Origin: a virus | Length of the DNA: 64,000 nt | Virus record (IMG/VR): IMGVR_UViG_3300050821_003663 | Span: 1 to 64,000 of that record | Direction: 5' to 3' (one strand) | Shown: one piece after another, positions 25,789-33,078 of the stretch | Layout: the number at the start of each line of letters is the position of its first letter | Position numbering within the stretch: position 1 is the first letter of the stretch | Position numbers and translations under genes: made by a program | The notes under the pieces: generated by a model | Seen by the model: the letters and a program-made list of their open reading frames with translations, nothing else | The model's database searches: none | What the model was told of the DNA's origin: nothing

Positions 25789-25997
25789 TGCCATTCCCGA
25801 AGAACATCGAGGAGCTGCGAGCGGCGGACTACAAGTTCGATAACCACGCAACCTGCCGTGGCTGTGGTGAAGAGATCGAGTGGTGGATTACGCCGAAGGG
25901 AAGCAAGATGCCGATGAACCCGATGCCGTCAGCTTCGACGCCGGCGGTAACCCACTTCTCCACCTGTACCGAGGCCGAGTCGTTCCGAAAGAAGTAG
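25788..25997 (+). CDS. Small zinc-ribbon protein
   Basis: 69 residues. CRGCG (about 23-27), WWITPKGSKMPMNP, then H and C (HFSTC, about 56-60) form a C2HC zinc site. This short pattern is common in phage genomes, function unknown. Confidence 0.65.
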   Translation: MPFPKNIEELRAADYKFDNHATCRGCGEEIEWWITPKGSKMPMNPMPSASTPAVTHFSTCTEAESFRKK

Positions 25998-26017
25998 ATA
26001 GCAATCGCCGACCGCGC

Positions 26018-26023
26018 TAACAT
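26018..26023 (+). promoter_or_regulatory. -10 box of leaderless gene
   Basis: TAACAT ends six bases before the ATG at 26030, and no ribosome-binding site is present, the pattern of a leaderless mRNA. Confidence 0.4.
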
Positions 26024-26029
26024 TGGCGC

Positions 26030-29000
26030 ATGGCCGACGCAGCATTCAGGACATACAACCTCGTCAACCAGTCGAAGGGAATCTCCGCCCGCTACGTCGA
26101 CGATGCCGTCCCCGAATCGGTTTACCTCAACATGGACAACGTGGAGGAGATCGAAGAGAACGCGCTCGCGTCTCGGCTCGGAAGCACGGTCATCAACAAG
26201 GGATCTTTTGGCTTAGCGTTTCCGCTATCAGGATCCGTCTATTCGCTCAACAAACTTGCAGGGTTGAACGGTATCGGATGGAGATACGCCGGTTCGGGAA
26301 CCAACCTATATCGGCGAAACGTGGCGTTCACAGGATCGTACACCGTAATCTCCACTACGATGAGTGGGCAGCCGTGGCAGGGGGTGGTCTATCAGCCAGA
26401 GATCAGCTCTATGCCGTACCTCTTCATCGCCGACCTGGCGGGGATGCTGAAGGATAACGGTTCGTTTACCCCTCCTCAAAACATGGGGATCAAGCAGCCG
26501 CAGTACCCAGTGCTCGCGCAAGCTCAAGCCCCGGACCTGATCGTGCTGGACGACTACGAATCATTGTCCACCGACTACACGTACACCGGCATCTCCGGAG
26601 GGACGGTAGGTCCGAACGTTTTCACTAACACCACATCCAATATCGCCACGCCGGGGATTCAGGAAGTCAACGTCGCAGACCCGAGCCTCATCGCACTGTA
26701 CCAGTACCTCTCCATCGGATCAGAAGCGGTGCTCGTCCTATTTGTAACCGCCACAGGGTTCATCGCGGACTTCCAGTTTCCTCACCCGACTGGATCGGCA
26801 GTAGAAAACCAGCAGCTAAGCTTTGTTGTTCCCCCGAGCACAACCGCGACCGTGAGCAAGTCGTTCGGAGGAACCCCCATATCGGCGTGGCCCACCACGC
26901 TGCAGCTAGAAGACTACATTAGCCTGTTCGTCTTCATCAGCGACCCAACCCAGGTGAAGTCGATCACTTTGAAGTTCGACTGCGGAGACGGAACTTTCGA
27001 GACAGACTACTTCTACCGCGTCATCGCACAAGGCCCGCTGCAGAGCCTTCTGGAGACACAGACAGATCCTACTGTTGCCGCGAGCGATGCGATCATATCC
27101 GAAGCGCTGGATATCTATGGAAGCAATCCCGGAGGGGTAACAGCTCTCAACACCGGACTCAACCAGTGGACTCACATCCTCCTGCAATTGTCGGACTTCG
27201 CCGGCGCGGGACGAGCGGACTTCAACGACCCATCCTTCAACTGGCAGAACGTCAACGGATACCAGGTTGAGATCGTGACTAACGATACTACGGCCGCAAC
27301 CGTTGGCCTGTGCGCCCTCGTCCTCTTTGGGGGAGCTGGTCCGGACAGCTTTGCCGGCGTTGCCTACGACTACCTCTTCACCTTCTACAACGTTGTGGAC
27401 GGCTCGGAATCGAATCCGTGCATGGTGATGACGAACATCAACCCCCCGCTCAATACGAACTGGGTGGTTCCGCGAAGGCAGCCGGTACTCTTGACGCTGA
27501 ATCACCCGATACTAGATCCACAGACCACACACCTACGTGTCTATCGTCGTGGCGGAACGCTGGGCGATAACTACCGTCGCGTCGACCAGATCGTCCCCAC
27601 GGGAACGCAGACACTCTACACGGACCTTTCGTCGGACGTTGATATCGAAGTGGCCGATACCGTGTCGTTCGTGAATGACGTGCCAGTCACCAGTACCCTG
27701 CCAGTGCCCGTAAACACGACTTTGAATGTTGCGCTCACCGCGACCAACCAAGTGCAAACGATTACCCCGGCGAGCATGGCAAATATCTCGGTAGGCCAGC
27801 AGGTGACCATAGGCAACATTGCGCCGGTAGATCTCTTGGACACGTCGGAGATCGTTATTGTGCTCACCAAGACAGGATCGAACTTCACCGCGTTCGTGCA
27901 GAACACGCACGAAGTCGGAGAACTAATCAGCGCAACCGCGCAATACTACCTACCCGTCAACATCATGGCGCAGGCTTACGACCAGATGTGGTTTGCCGGA
28001 GACAAAAATAACCCTGCGTACCTGTACTACAGCGCGAAGGGAGCGCCTCAGAACGTAGGGTCCGATAACTACGTGGCGGTGACTACCCCAGACGACCCGA
28101 TCACCGCAATCGTGCAGATCAAGGGAAACCTGTACGTGTCGACGCGAAAGTTCTGGTGGTCGATTGCACCAGGTACGAATGCAGGGCAGCCGCCCACGGT
28201 ATATCCAACGGCCGCAAAGCATGGATGTGTGGCGCCGAACGGCTACGTACTAACCGAGGAGGGCGTCTACTACCAAGCCATCGACGGCATCCGCTTCTTC
28301 GGAGGAGGAGCATCGGTCTACTTGACCCAAGATCAGGAATTCTTGTTTCAAGACGTGGGGAACACGCCGATCATCGAAGCCAATCCAAACAGCCTCAACC
28401 TGACTGTCGGCGCCTACTGGAACAACATGATCTTCTTCTCCTACGTCGGCACTGACGGGAAGAGGCATCGCCTCATCTTCCACACGGTCTATAAGCGCTG
28501 GCGAAACGATGACGCGGATGCGCAGTCGATCTTCCTCGAAGCTGACACCAACGTGCTCGTCTATGGGACAAGCGATGGCCTCGTGAAGATCGACCGGGTA
28601 GGAACGTGGGACGAGAAGAACGTAGCGGGCACGATCACGCCGACGGCAATTCCAATCAACCTGCAGTGGTCGTACAAAGATCAAGGGATGCCGGCGGAGA
28701 CGAAGATCTATCAGGAGTTCACGCTGGACTGTAACACCAACGGTCAGGACGTGACGCCGGTGCTGATGTTCAACGACGGAGAATTCTTTGAGACTCTGGA
28801 CGTAATCAACACCACAGAGCGCACGCGGTTCAACTTGCCGCTAAATAACGGTCAGGGATTCGTGGCGTACAAAGTATCGCTTGTGTTGACCGGCAATGCG
28901 CTGCAGAGAATCTTCCTCTATCAAGCCTGCATTCGCGCACTACAGCTAGCGAAGACGCGAAAGAGCCTGGACACGTACTACCTCCGCTTCTCCGACGACG

Positions 29001-29293
29001 GCTCGAAGATCTGCAAGAACCTCTTTGTGGAGTACAGCGCGAACGAGGAGATATTCTGCATGATCCAGTACGACGATCCCGCGTACGCACCGTTCACCTT
29101 CACACTGCCAGCGAGCGTAGGAGTCCGCAACCCGATGCGCGTACGGCTGCCGGCCGTAAACTTCCGTTGGCTGCGATTGACGATGATATCGAGCGACGAC
29201 TTCCAGATCTGGAACGAGAGCCGGTTCGAGGTGAAGCCCATCTGTAGCGGCAAGGGATACCAATTCTTCGGTTTGCTCAACGTAGAAACCTAG
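26030..29293 (+). CDS. Large beta-rich virion protein
   Basis: 1087 residues, rich in Thr, Asn, Val, Gly and aromatic residues with alternating strands; a single long gene after the sugar cluster. The opening region (DNVEEIEENALASRLGS, about 37-53) resembles tail-associated proteins that bind the baseplate or adhesin region in podovirus-like phages. Several beta-sandwich-like stretches are visible but no enzymatic motif. A tail or neck-appendage protein is most likely. Confidence 0.65.
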   Translation: MADAAFRTYNLVNQSKGISARYVDDAVPESVYLNMDNVEEIEENALASRLGSTVINKGSFGLAFPLSGSVYSLNKLAGLNGIGWRYAGSGTNLYRRNVAFTGSYTVISTTMSGQPWQGVVYQPEISSMPYLFIADLAGMLKDNGSFTPPQNMGIKQPQYPVLAQAQAPDLIVLDDYESLSTDYTYTGISGGTVGPNVFTNTTSNIATPGIQEVNVADPSLIALYQYLSIGSEAVLVLFVTATGFIADFQFPHPTGSAVENQQLSFVVPPSTTATVSKSFGGTPISAWPTTLQLEDYISLFVFISDPTQVKSITLKFDCGDGTFETDYFYRVIAQGPLQSLLETQTDPTVAASDAIISEALDIYGSNPGGVTALNTGLNQWTHILLQLSDFAGAGRADFNDPSFNWQNVNGYQVEIVTNDTTAATVGLCALVLFGGAGPDSFAGVAYDYLFTFYNVVDGSESNPCMVMTNINPPLNTNWVVPRRQPVLLTLNHPILDPQTTHLRVYRRGGTLGDNYRRVDQIVPTGTQTLYTDLSSDVDIEVADTVSFVNDVPVTSTLPVPVNTTLNVALTATNQVQTITPASMANISVGQQVTIGNIAPVDLLDTSEIVIVLTKTGSNFTAFVQNTHEVGELISATAQYYLPVNIMAQAYDQMWFAGDKNNPAYLYYSAKGAPQNVGSDNYVAVTTPDDPITAIVQIKGNLYVSTRKFWWSIAPGTNAGQPPTVYPTAAKHGCVAPNGYVLTEEGVYYQAIDGIRFFGGGASVYLTQDQEFLFQDVGNTPIIEANPNSLNLTVGAYWNNMIFFSYVGTDGKRHRLIFHTVYKRWRNDDADAQSIFLEADTNVLVYGTSDGLVKIDRVGTWDEKNVAGTITPTAIPINLQWSYKDQGMPAETKIYQEFTLDCNTNGQDVTPVLMFNDGEFFETLDVINTTERTRFNLPLNNGQGFVAYKVSLVLTGNALQRIFLYQACIRALQLAKTRKSLDTYYLRFSDDGSKICKNLFVEYSANEEIFCMIQYDDPAYAPFTFTLPASVGVRNPMRVRLPAVNFRWLRLTMISSDDFQIWNESRFEVKPICSGKGYQFFGLLNVET

Positions 29294-29322
29294 TTGACAT
29301 GATTTAGCCTACGTGAGACTAT
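29294..29322 (+). promoter_or_regulatory. Promoter with GCCTACGTG in spacer
   Basis: TTGACA, a 17-base spacer and GACTAT. The spacer carries the GCCTACGTG form of the recurrent element (29307-29315). Drives the small RNA ending at 29458. Confidence 0.65.
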
Positions 29323-29328
29323 TCGGTC

Positions 29329-29458
29329 ATGCACACGTTACACAGCTCGTATTCACTGTTGTCCTGCCTCAGCGCAGGCGGCGGGGGGTATTGGCCTATG
29401 TAACGAGATAGTCCAATCGAGTTCACTCCCGCCACCTAAGAATGGCGGGTATTTTTTT
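29329..29458 (+). ncRNA. Structured small RNA before the tRNA array
   Basis: About 130 nt between a good promoter and a strong terminator, with no reading frame of note. CGTTACA (29336-29342) pairs with TGTAACG (29399-29405), and CCTGC/GCAGG forms an inner hairpin. It shares the decamer GTTGTCCTGC with the leftward RNA at 21002-21135. Family not recognised. Confidence 0.55.
29428..29458 (+). terminator. Strong intrinsic terminator
   Basis: CCCGCCA/TGGCGGG stem with an 8-nt loop, then TATTTTTTT. The first tRNA gene begins three bases later, so the tRNA array needs read-through or another promoter. Confidence 0.85.
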
Positions 29459-29460
29459 GT

Positions 29461-29539
29461 GCGGAGCTAGGAGAATGGCAGATCCGGCCGCCTCAAAAGC
29501 GGTGACTTCCTCTGGGTTCGAGTCCCAGGCTCCGCACCA
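29461..29539 (+). tRNA. tRNA-Leu(CAA)
   Basis: Acceptor GCGGAGC/GCTCCGC, anticodon loop CTCAAAA (anticodon CAA), eight-base variable region, T-arm CTGGG/CCCAG with TTCGAGT, CCA encoded. Confidence 0.9.
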
Positions 29540-29542
29540 GAT

Positions 29543-29619
29543 GTGGCAGTAGCCAAGACGGAAAGGCGCCGGCCTGCAAAGCTGGTCATGCGGGAGTTCG
29601 ATTCTCCCCTGCCACTCCA
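29543..29619 (+). tRNA. tRNA-Cys(GCA)
   Basis: Acceptor GTGGCAG/CTGCCAC, anticodon stem CCGGC/GCTGG, loop CTGCAAA (anticodon GCA), T-arm GGGAG/CTCCC, discriminator T as in tRNA-Cys, CCA encoded. Confidence 0.92.
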
Positions 29620-29633
29620 AGATCTTTGACAAT

Positions 29634-29709
29634 GCGCGTGTGGCCAAACGGCAAAGGCTCCGGATTTAGGCTCCGGGATGTGTGGGTTCGAATCCCACCT
29701 CGCGCACCA
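29634..29709 (+). tRNA. tRNA-Leu(UAG)
   Basis: Anticodon stem CCGGA/TCCGG, loop TTTAGGC (anticodon TAG). The acceptor GCGCGTG/CTCGCGC has a T-T mismatch at pair 6. The variable region is only five bases, short for a leucine tRNA. CCA encoded. Confidence 0.85.
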
Positions 29710-29718
29710 TATTTTCAC

Positions 29719-29808
29719 GGAGAGATGCGTGAACGGTAAAACGGCCGGTTTGCTAAACCGGCGGTCCTAGTGATAGGCCGCGTGGGGTCAGCACCCACTC
29801 TCTCCTCC
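29719..29808 (+). tRNA. tRNA-Ser(GCU)
   Basis: Acceptor GGAGAGA/TCTCTCC, anticodon stem CCGGT/ACCGG, loop TTGCTAA (anticodon GCT), long variable arm with CCTA/TAGG, T-loop GTCAGCA is atypical. The gene abuts the next tRNA, leaving only CC of the CCA end. Confidence 0.85.
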
Positions 29809-29899
29809 GGAGGGCGCTGCTAGGCTGGTCTGGCAACTGGTCCTGAAAACCAGAGTGTACCCGCAAGGGGCAGGGGTTCGACTCCTCCGCTCTCCTCCA
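29809..29899 (+). tRNA. tRNA-Ser(UGA)
   Basis: Acceptor GGAGGGC/GCTCTCC, anticodon stem CTGGT/ACCAG, loop CCTGAAA (anticodon TGA), long variable arm with CCC-GCAA-GGG, CCA encoded. Confidence 0.9.
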
Positions 29900-29904
29900 A
29901 GATT

Positions 29905-29993
29905 GCCGGTGATGTCCCGTGGGAAGTGGACGCCTGTCCGTAAAACAGAAGCGCCAAAGCGCATTGAGAGTTCGAACCTCTCCACCGGCACCA
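29905..29993 (+). tRNA. tRNA-Tyr(GUA)
   Basis: Acceptor GCCGGTG/CACCGGC, loop CCGTAAA (anticodon GTA), long variable arm as in bacterial tyrosine tRNAs, T-arm GAGAG/CTCTC, CCA encoded. Position 33 reads C, where U is nearly universal. Confidence 0.88.
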
Positions 29994-30003
29994 GAAATAA
30001 AGC

Positions 30004-30032
30004 TTGACCATGTAGGCTAATTGTGAAACCTT
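30004..30032 (+). promoter_or_regulatory. Possible promoter with inverted GCCTACATG element
   Basis: TTGACC, a 17-base spacer and AACCTT, with CATGTAGGC (30009-30017) in the spacer. Ends six bases before the next tRNA. The -10 is weak. Confidence 0.35.
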
Positions 30033-30037
30033 GTGAT

Positions 30038-30112
30038 GGCGGGGTAGAGCAGTGGCAGCTCGGGTGGCTCATAACCACCAGGTCGGAGGTTCAAGTCCTT
30101 CCCCCGCAACCA
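30038..30112 (+). tRNA. Initiator-like tRNA-Met(CAU)
   Basis: Anticodon loop CTCATAA (CAT). The body resembles bacterial tRNA-fMet: GCGGGG acceptor, D-arm GAGCAGTGGCAGCTC, 3' CCCCGCAACCA. The first acceptor pair is unpaired (G1 with A72), the mismatch that marks initiators. The anticodon stem GGTGG/CCACC lacks one of the three G-C pairs usual in initiators. Confidence 0.85.
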
Positions 30113-30125
30113 TTCGATGTAACAC

Positions 30126-30165
30126 GGGCGGAGGAAGCCAGGGGTAGTACACCCCGCCTCCGCCC
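30126..30165 (+). other. Long GC-rich hairpin after tRNA array
   Basis: GGGCGGAGG pairs with CCTCCGCCC, enclosing a second hairpin GGGGT/ACCCC. No T-run follows, so it may be a processing or stability element, or a weak terminator, before the Acb2-like gene. Confidence 0.5.
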
Positions 30166-30187
30166 AACTATTCTGGGGAGGCAACAC

Positions 30188-30403
30188 ATGGCATTCACCG
30201 AAGCGGAGATTGAAGATCTTTTCACGTACCACGCACCCAAGCCCGGACAGCAGGAGCGCTATCAGGCAATCCGCGAGTCCGCGAAGGGCTTGGCAAAGAC
30301 CATCGTCGCAAACACCCCAGCATCCGCCGATCAATCCGCAGCCATCCGCCATCTTCGTGAGGCAGTGATGACGGCCAACTCCTCAATCGCCTTGGAGAAG
30401 TAA
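30188..30403 (+). CDS. acb2: Acb2-like anti-CBASS cyclic-nucleotide sponge
   Basis: 71 residues from the ATG at 30188 with GGGGAGGC upstream. The pattern FTYHAPKPGQQERYQAIR, AKGLAKTIV and IRHLREAVMTANSSIA matches the two-helix hairpin family of Acb2 (T4 Vs.4 and Pseudomonas phage Acb2), including the YHxP entry and the final VMxAN motif. Acb2 forms hexamers that bind cyclic di- and trinucleotides and so block CBASS defence, probably in the host cytoplasm early in infection. The family call is from sequence pattern, the ligand is inferred. Confidence 0.82.
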   Translation: MAFTEAEIEDLFTYHAPKPGQQERYQAIRESAKGLAKTIVANTPASADQSAAIRHLREAVMTANSSIALEK

Positions 30404-30414
30404 AAGGAGGCCGC

Positions 30415-30963
30415 GTGAAGCTCATCCTGGTCATAGACAGAGCGCTTCTCTTGGCCTTCAACTGGACGGTTATTTTCTGTATTGAATGGTTCTCATGGAA
30501 TCGCCGGTGGATCGAGCGAGGGTGCATCATCGGATACGTGACGTTCAATGTGGTCCTTTCCGTCGACAACAAATTCGAGCACCACAGTTCCATGATGCTT
30601 TACACGCTACCCTTCACTCTGTTGATTGCCTCCGCGATGTGGGTTATCGAGGGGGACTCCGACACGAAGCGGATGGCAAGGATATGGAGCATGGAATATA
30701 TCGCCGCAAGGGTTGGCTGGTCAGGTATATGCGCAGTCTTTGTTTTCGCATTGCTAGTGGTGGCAGTGGGCGAGCATGGTAGGTATCTAGTCTCGGCGGC
30801 CGCGATGGCATGTCAGTTGACAAGCTACGTCACATACTTGTACCTCATGGCGTTACCGAGGGGCGGAGAGAAGGGCAAGCGCCGGAAGGTCGCGCTCGCG
30901 AAGCTGAAGGAGTGGTTCGGGTCACTGACGTGGCTACCTACTCCGGCAATGGAACCGCAGTAA
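30415..30963 (+). CDS. Multi-pass membrane protein
   Basis: 182 residues, GTG start with AGGAGG upstream. Four hydrophobic segments (about 3-22, 38-55, 62-80, 105-145) and a basic C-terminal tail. Could be a holin-like or anti-defence membrane protein. No family recognised. Lies between the Acb2-like gene and a crAss001_48-like gene. Confidence 0.65.
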   Translation: MKLILVIDRALLLAFNWTVIFCIEWFSWNRRWIERGCIIGYVTFNVVLSVDNKFEHHSSMMLYTLPFTLLIASAMWVIEGDSDTKRMARIWSMEYIAARVGWSGICAVFVFALLVVAVGEHGRYLVSAAAMACQLTSYVTYLYLMALPRGGEKGKRRKVALAKLKEWFGSLTWLPTPAMEPQ

Positions 30964-30975
30964 CAGGAGGCAACA

Positions 30976-31203
30976 ATGGAACCGCACCAGCAGCGAGTAG
31001 TAGACGAGCTCAAGGAGCTCGAAGTCAAGAGATCTAAACTCGGGAAGTTCATTCAGGAAAACAAAATGTTCAAGACGCTGCCGGCGGCTGAGAAGGAGAG
31101 GCTACGGCGCCAGTTCAGCATTATCATGCAGTACGAGGAAGTCCTCACCGAAAGAATCCGGGCATTCCCCGACAAAAAACTTGACACCAAGAAGAAGTCG
31201 TGA
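30976..31203 (+). CDS. crAss001_48-related helical protein
   Basis: 75 residues with AGGAGG upstream. The pattern QRVVDELKELEVKRSKLGKF, then FKTLPAAEKERLRRQ and MQYEEVLTERI matches a widespread short phage family (crAss001_48 related). Two-helix design like Acb2, next to which it lies here. Function not established. Confidence 0.7.
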   Translation: MEPHQQRVVDELKELEVKRSKLGKFIQENKMFKTLPAAEKERLRRQFSIIMQYEEVLTERIRAFPDKKLDTKKKS

Positions 31204-31346
31204 GACTCTCCAAAAAGACATGAAGCATACGCTCACAACGCGATTTACCCCAGCCGCCGCGCAACAGCCGCGTCAGGGTAATTGCGCATCGCATGTGGGC
31301 CGGAGCTTCAGTCGATAAATTCTATAGACGACGGAAGTAACCAACG

Positions 31347-31376
31347 AAGGCCCACCGAATAACCGGTGGGCCTTTT
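31347..31376 (+). terminator. Strong intrinsic terminator
   Basis: AAGGCCCACCG/CGGTGGGCCTT stem with loop AATAAC followed by TT. Ends the Acb2-like operon before the next tRNAs. Confidence 0.75.
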
Positions 31377-31389
31377 CGATGTAAATGAT

Positions 31390-31476
31390 TGGAGCGTGTC
31401 CGGAATGGCATCGGCCTCGGCTGTTAACCGAAGTGCCCGCAAGGGAGTGAAGGTTCGAGTCCTTCCGCTTCAGCCA
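31390..31476 (+). tRNA. tRNA with Asn anticodon (GUU) and long variable arm
   Basis: Acceptor TGGAGCG/CGCTTCA, loop CTGTTAA (anticodon GTT), T-arm GAAGG/CCTTC, discriminator G, CCA encoded. It has a 16-base variable arm with a CCC-GCAA-GGG hairpin, normally found only in Leu, Ser and Tyr tRNAs, and closely resembling that of the tRNA-Ser at 29809. Confidence 0.85.
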
Positions 31477-31971
31477 AGTAAGTGTTTGTTTTGCGAAGTT
31501 GAGATAGTGAAAGGGAGAAAGTTCTGTTCGCACGGATGCGCGGCTAGATACAACAACAAGGCGTTCCCGAAGAGAAAACCCGAAGGCAAATGCGACGTAT
31601 GTGATGCCCCGGTAAAAAACTGCCTCAAGTATTGCGGTAAAAGCTGTAAGTCTAAGGCAGCTCACCAGCGGATGATGGAGACGATAAAGCAGACGAACGG
31701 TCAAAAAGTAGTTCGCTGGCGGCAACGGACCAAAGTTATAGCGGTAAAGTACAAGGGATCAAAGTGCTGTAGGTGTGGATACGACAGGTGCATAAAGGCC
31801 CTAGACTTCCACCACATTGATCCAGCGAAGAAGGATTTTTCAGTGAGCGGGGTGTCCCGCTCATGGGAGTCAATAAAGGCGGAACTGGATAAGTGCATAC
31901 TGGTTTGCGCAAATTGCCATCGAGAGCTTCACGATGGGATGTGGAACGTAGAAGCCCCGAGCGGGCAGTAG
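31447..31971 (+). CDS. HNH endonuclease with N-terminal zinc fingers
   Basis: About 174 residues; the start is uncertain because the first Cys pair (CLFC) is encoded right after the tRNA 3' end, so the start codon must lie inside the tRNA. N-terminal Cys-rich fingers (CLFC...CSHGC, CDVCD...CGKSCKS) are followed by the HNH core: CCRCGYDRC, LDFHHIDP and CILVCANCHRELH. Likely a mobile homing-type endonuclease targeting tRNA loci. Confidence 0.82.
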   Translation: MKVRVLPLQPSKCLFCEVEIVKGRKFCSHGCAARYNNKAFPKRKPEGKCDVCDAPVKNCLKYCGKSCKSKAAHQRMMETIKQTNGQKVVRWRQRTKVIAVKYKGSKCCRCGYDRCIKALDFHHIDPAKKDFSVSGVSRSWESIKAELDKCILVCANCHRELHDGMWNVEAPSGQ

Positions 31972-32008
31972 TTGGCAGATGTTTGACAATCGAAACGCAA
32001 GATAATGA

Positions 32009-32083
32009 TCGGGAGTATTTCAACAGGCAGAATCATCGGCTCTGAACCGATAGATGGGGGTTCGACTCCTCTCTCCCGATCCA
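32009..32083 (+). tRNA. tRNA-Gln(CUG)
   Basis: Acceptor TCGGGAG/CTCCCGA, anticodon stem ATCGG/CCGAT, loop CTCTGAA (anticodon CTG), CCA encoded. Confidence 0.9.
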
Positions 32084-32093
32084 AAATTTTCGA

Positions 32094-32167
32094 TGCGTGA
32101 TCGGCTAACGGTAGGCCGGCGTCCTTTGAAGTCGTCTGTCTAGGTTCGAATCCTAGTCACGCAACCA
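32094..32167 (+). tRNA. tRNA-Gln(UUG)
   Basis: Acceptor TGCGTGA/TCACGCA, loop CTTTGAA (anticodon TTG), T-arm CTAGG/CCTAG. One T-T mismatch in the anticodon stem. CCA encoded. Confidence 0.87.
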
Positions 32168-32168
32168 C

Positions 32169-32243
32169 GCGGGGTTCGTATAGTGGCTAGTACGGCGGCC
32201 TGCCAGGTCGCACACGAGAGTTCGAGTCTCTCACCCCGCTCCA
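32169..32243 (+). tRNA. tRNA-Gly(GCC)
   Basis: Acceptor GCGGGGT/ACCCCGC, anticodon stem GCGGC/GTCGC, loop CTGCCAG (anticodon GCC), CCA encoded. Confidence 0.92.
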
Positions 32244-32252
32244 CAAGATTCT

Positions 32253-32352
32253 GTCGTACGCCGAAGATTCACTTTCCAAGGGAGGGCGGAAGCTGACTAG
32301 ATCGGATGCGAGAGGCATCTCGCCCTGACTTCAAAAGGCTCTGACGTACGAC
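32253..32352 (+). ncRNA. Possible structured RNA between tRNAs
   Basis: Non-coding stretch whose ends pair perfectly (GTCGTACG 32253-32260 with CGTACGAC 32345-32352). Inside, GGGCG (32284-32288) pairs with CGCCC (32321-32325) and encloses GATGC/GCATC. Not a tRNA. May be another small RNA of the island or a spacer of the tRNA precursor. Confidence 0.4.
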
Positions 32353-32365
32353 GGATGCGCAATTC

Positions 32366-32438
32366 GCTGGCATCGTTCAACGGTAGGACGTCGGTTTCGT
32401 ACTCCGAAAATCCGGTTCAAATCCGGTTGCCAGCTCCA
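32366..32438 (+). tRNA. tRNA-Thr(CGU)
   Basis: Acceptor GCTGGCA/TGCCAGC, loop TTCGTAC (anticodon CGT) when the stem is TCGGT/TCCGA with a T-T closing mismatch, T-arm TCCGG/CCGGT. An alternative reading of the loop would give TCG (Arg). CCA encoded. Confidence 0.75.
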
Positions 32439-32468
32439 CATGCGGTACATTCTAGGAAAGGAGGGTCT

Positions 32469-33008
32469 ATGCAGGATGCAACAAAGCAGGTTGTACTTCA
32501 ACTCAATTATTCATTCGAGCCGATGGCATTTTGTAATGTACGTCGTGCTGCGCGTCTTGTCGTAAAGGGCAAGGCTAGAATTATCGAACACGACGGTCGC
32601 GAACTGTCAGCCGGCATCATGTTTCCTGCGGTGATCCGCCTTATGGAGTACCGGCACGTACCTCACAAGATGCAGACGCTATCGCGAAAGAACATTCTGA
32701 TTCGCGACCGCAACCAGTGTCAGTACTGCGGAGAGAGGTTCCAGCCGAGCGAGCTAACCCTTGACCACGTTCACCCGAGATCTAAGGGCGGCTTGAGCAC
32801 CTGGGCGAACCTTGTAGCCTGCTGTGGCCCTTGCAACCGCAAGAAGGGCGACAAGACGGTCGAGGAAGCGGGTCTGATGTTGCTGCATCGTCCACGACCG
32901 ATGACGATCCACACGTCACGGTTCCTGATGCGGTCGATGGGCGTCGACGATCCAAGGTGGAAGAGGTATCTCTACACCGAGTCTGACAAAAAGTACACGC
33001 ACTCATAG
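32469..33008 (+). CDS. HNH endonuclease between threonine tRNAs
   Basis: 179 residues from the ATG at 32469, with AAAGGAGG upstream. The N-terminal LQLNYSFEPMAFCNVRRAAR and the HNH core (CQYCGERF, LTLDHVHPRSKGG, NLVACCGPCNRKKG, about 85-140) mark a widespread phage/bacterial HNH family. The stop codon falls inside the 5' end of tRNA-Thr(GGU), so the gene is fitted exactly between two tRNA genes, as for a mobile element that moves with tRNAs. Confidence 0.88.
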   Translation: MQDATKQVVLQLNYSFEPMAFCNVRRAARLVVKGKARIIEHDGRELSAGIMFPAVIRLMEYRHVPHKMQTLSRKNILIRDRNQCQYCGERFQPSELTLDHVHPRSKGGLSTWANLVACCGPCNRKKGDKTVEEAGLMLLHRPRPMTIHTSRFLMRSMGVDDPRWKRYLYTESDKKYTHS

Positions 33009-33073
33009 CTCGAAGCGCGAGCATCCGCATGGTAGGCGGAAGGCGATGGGTTGGATTCCCTCTGAGTGCTCCA
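32999..33073 (+). tRNA. tRNA-Thr(GGU)
   Basis: Acceptor GCACTCA/TGAGTGC, D-stem GCTC/GAGC, anticodon stem TCCGC/GCGGA, loop ATGGTAG (anticodon GGT), CCA encoded. Its first ten bases overlap the end of the HNH gene. Confidence 0.88.
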
Positions 33074-33078
33074 ACAAT

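Noticed and set aside
30415-30963. Holin
   Set aside because: It has several membrane segments, but no endolysin lies near and the length and context do not decide it; left as a membrane protein.
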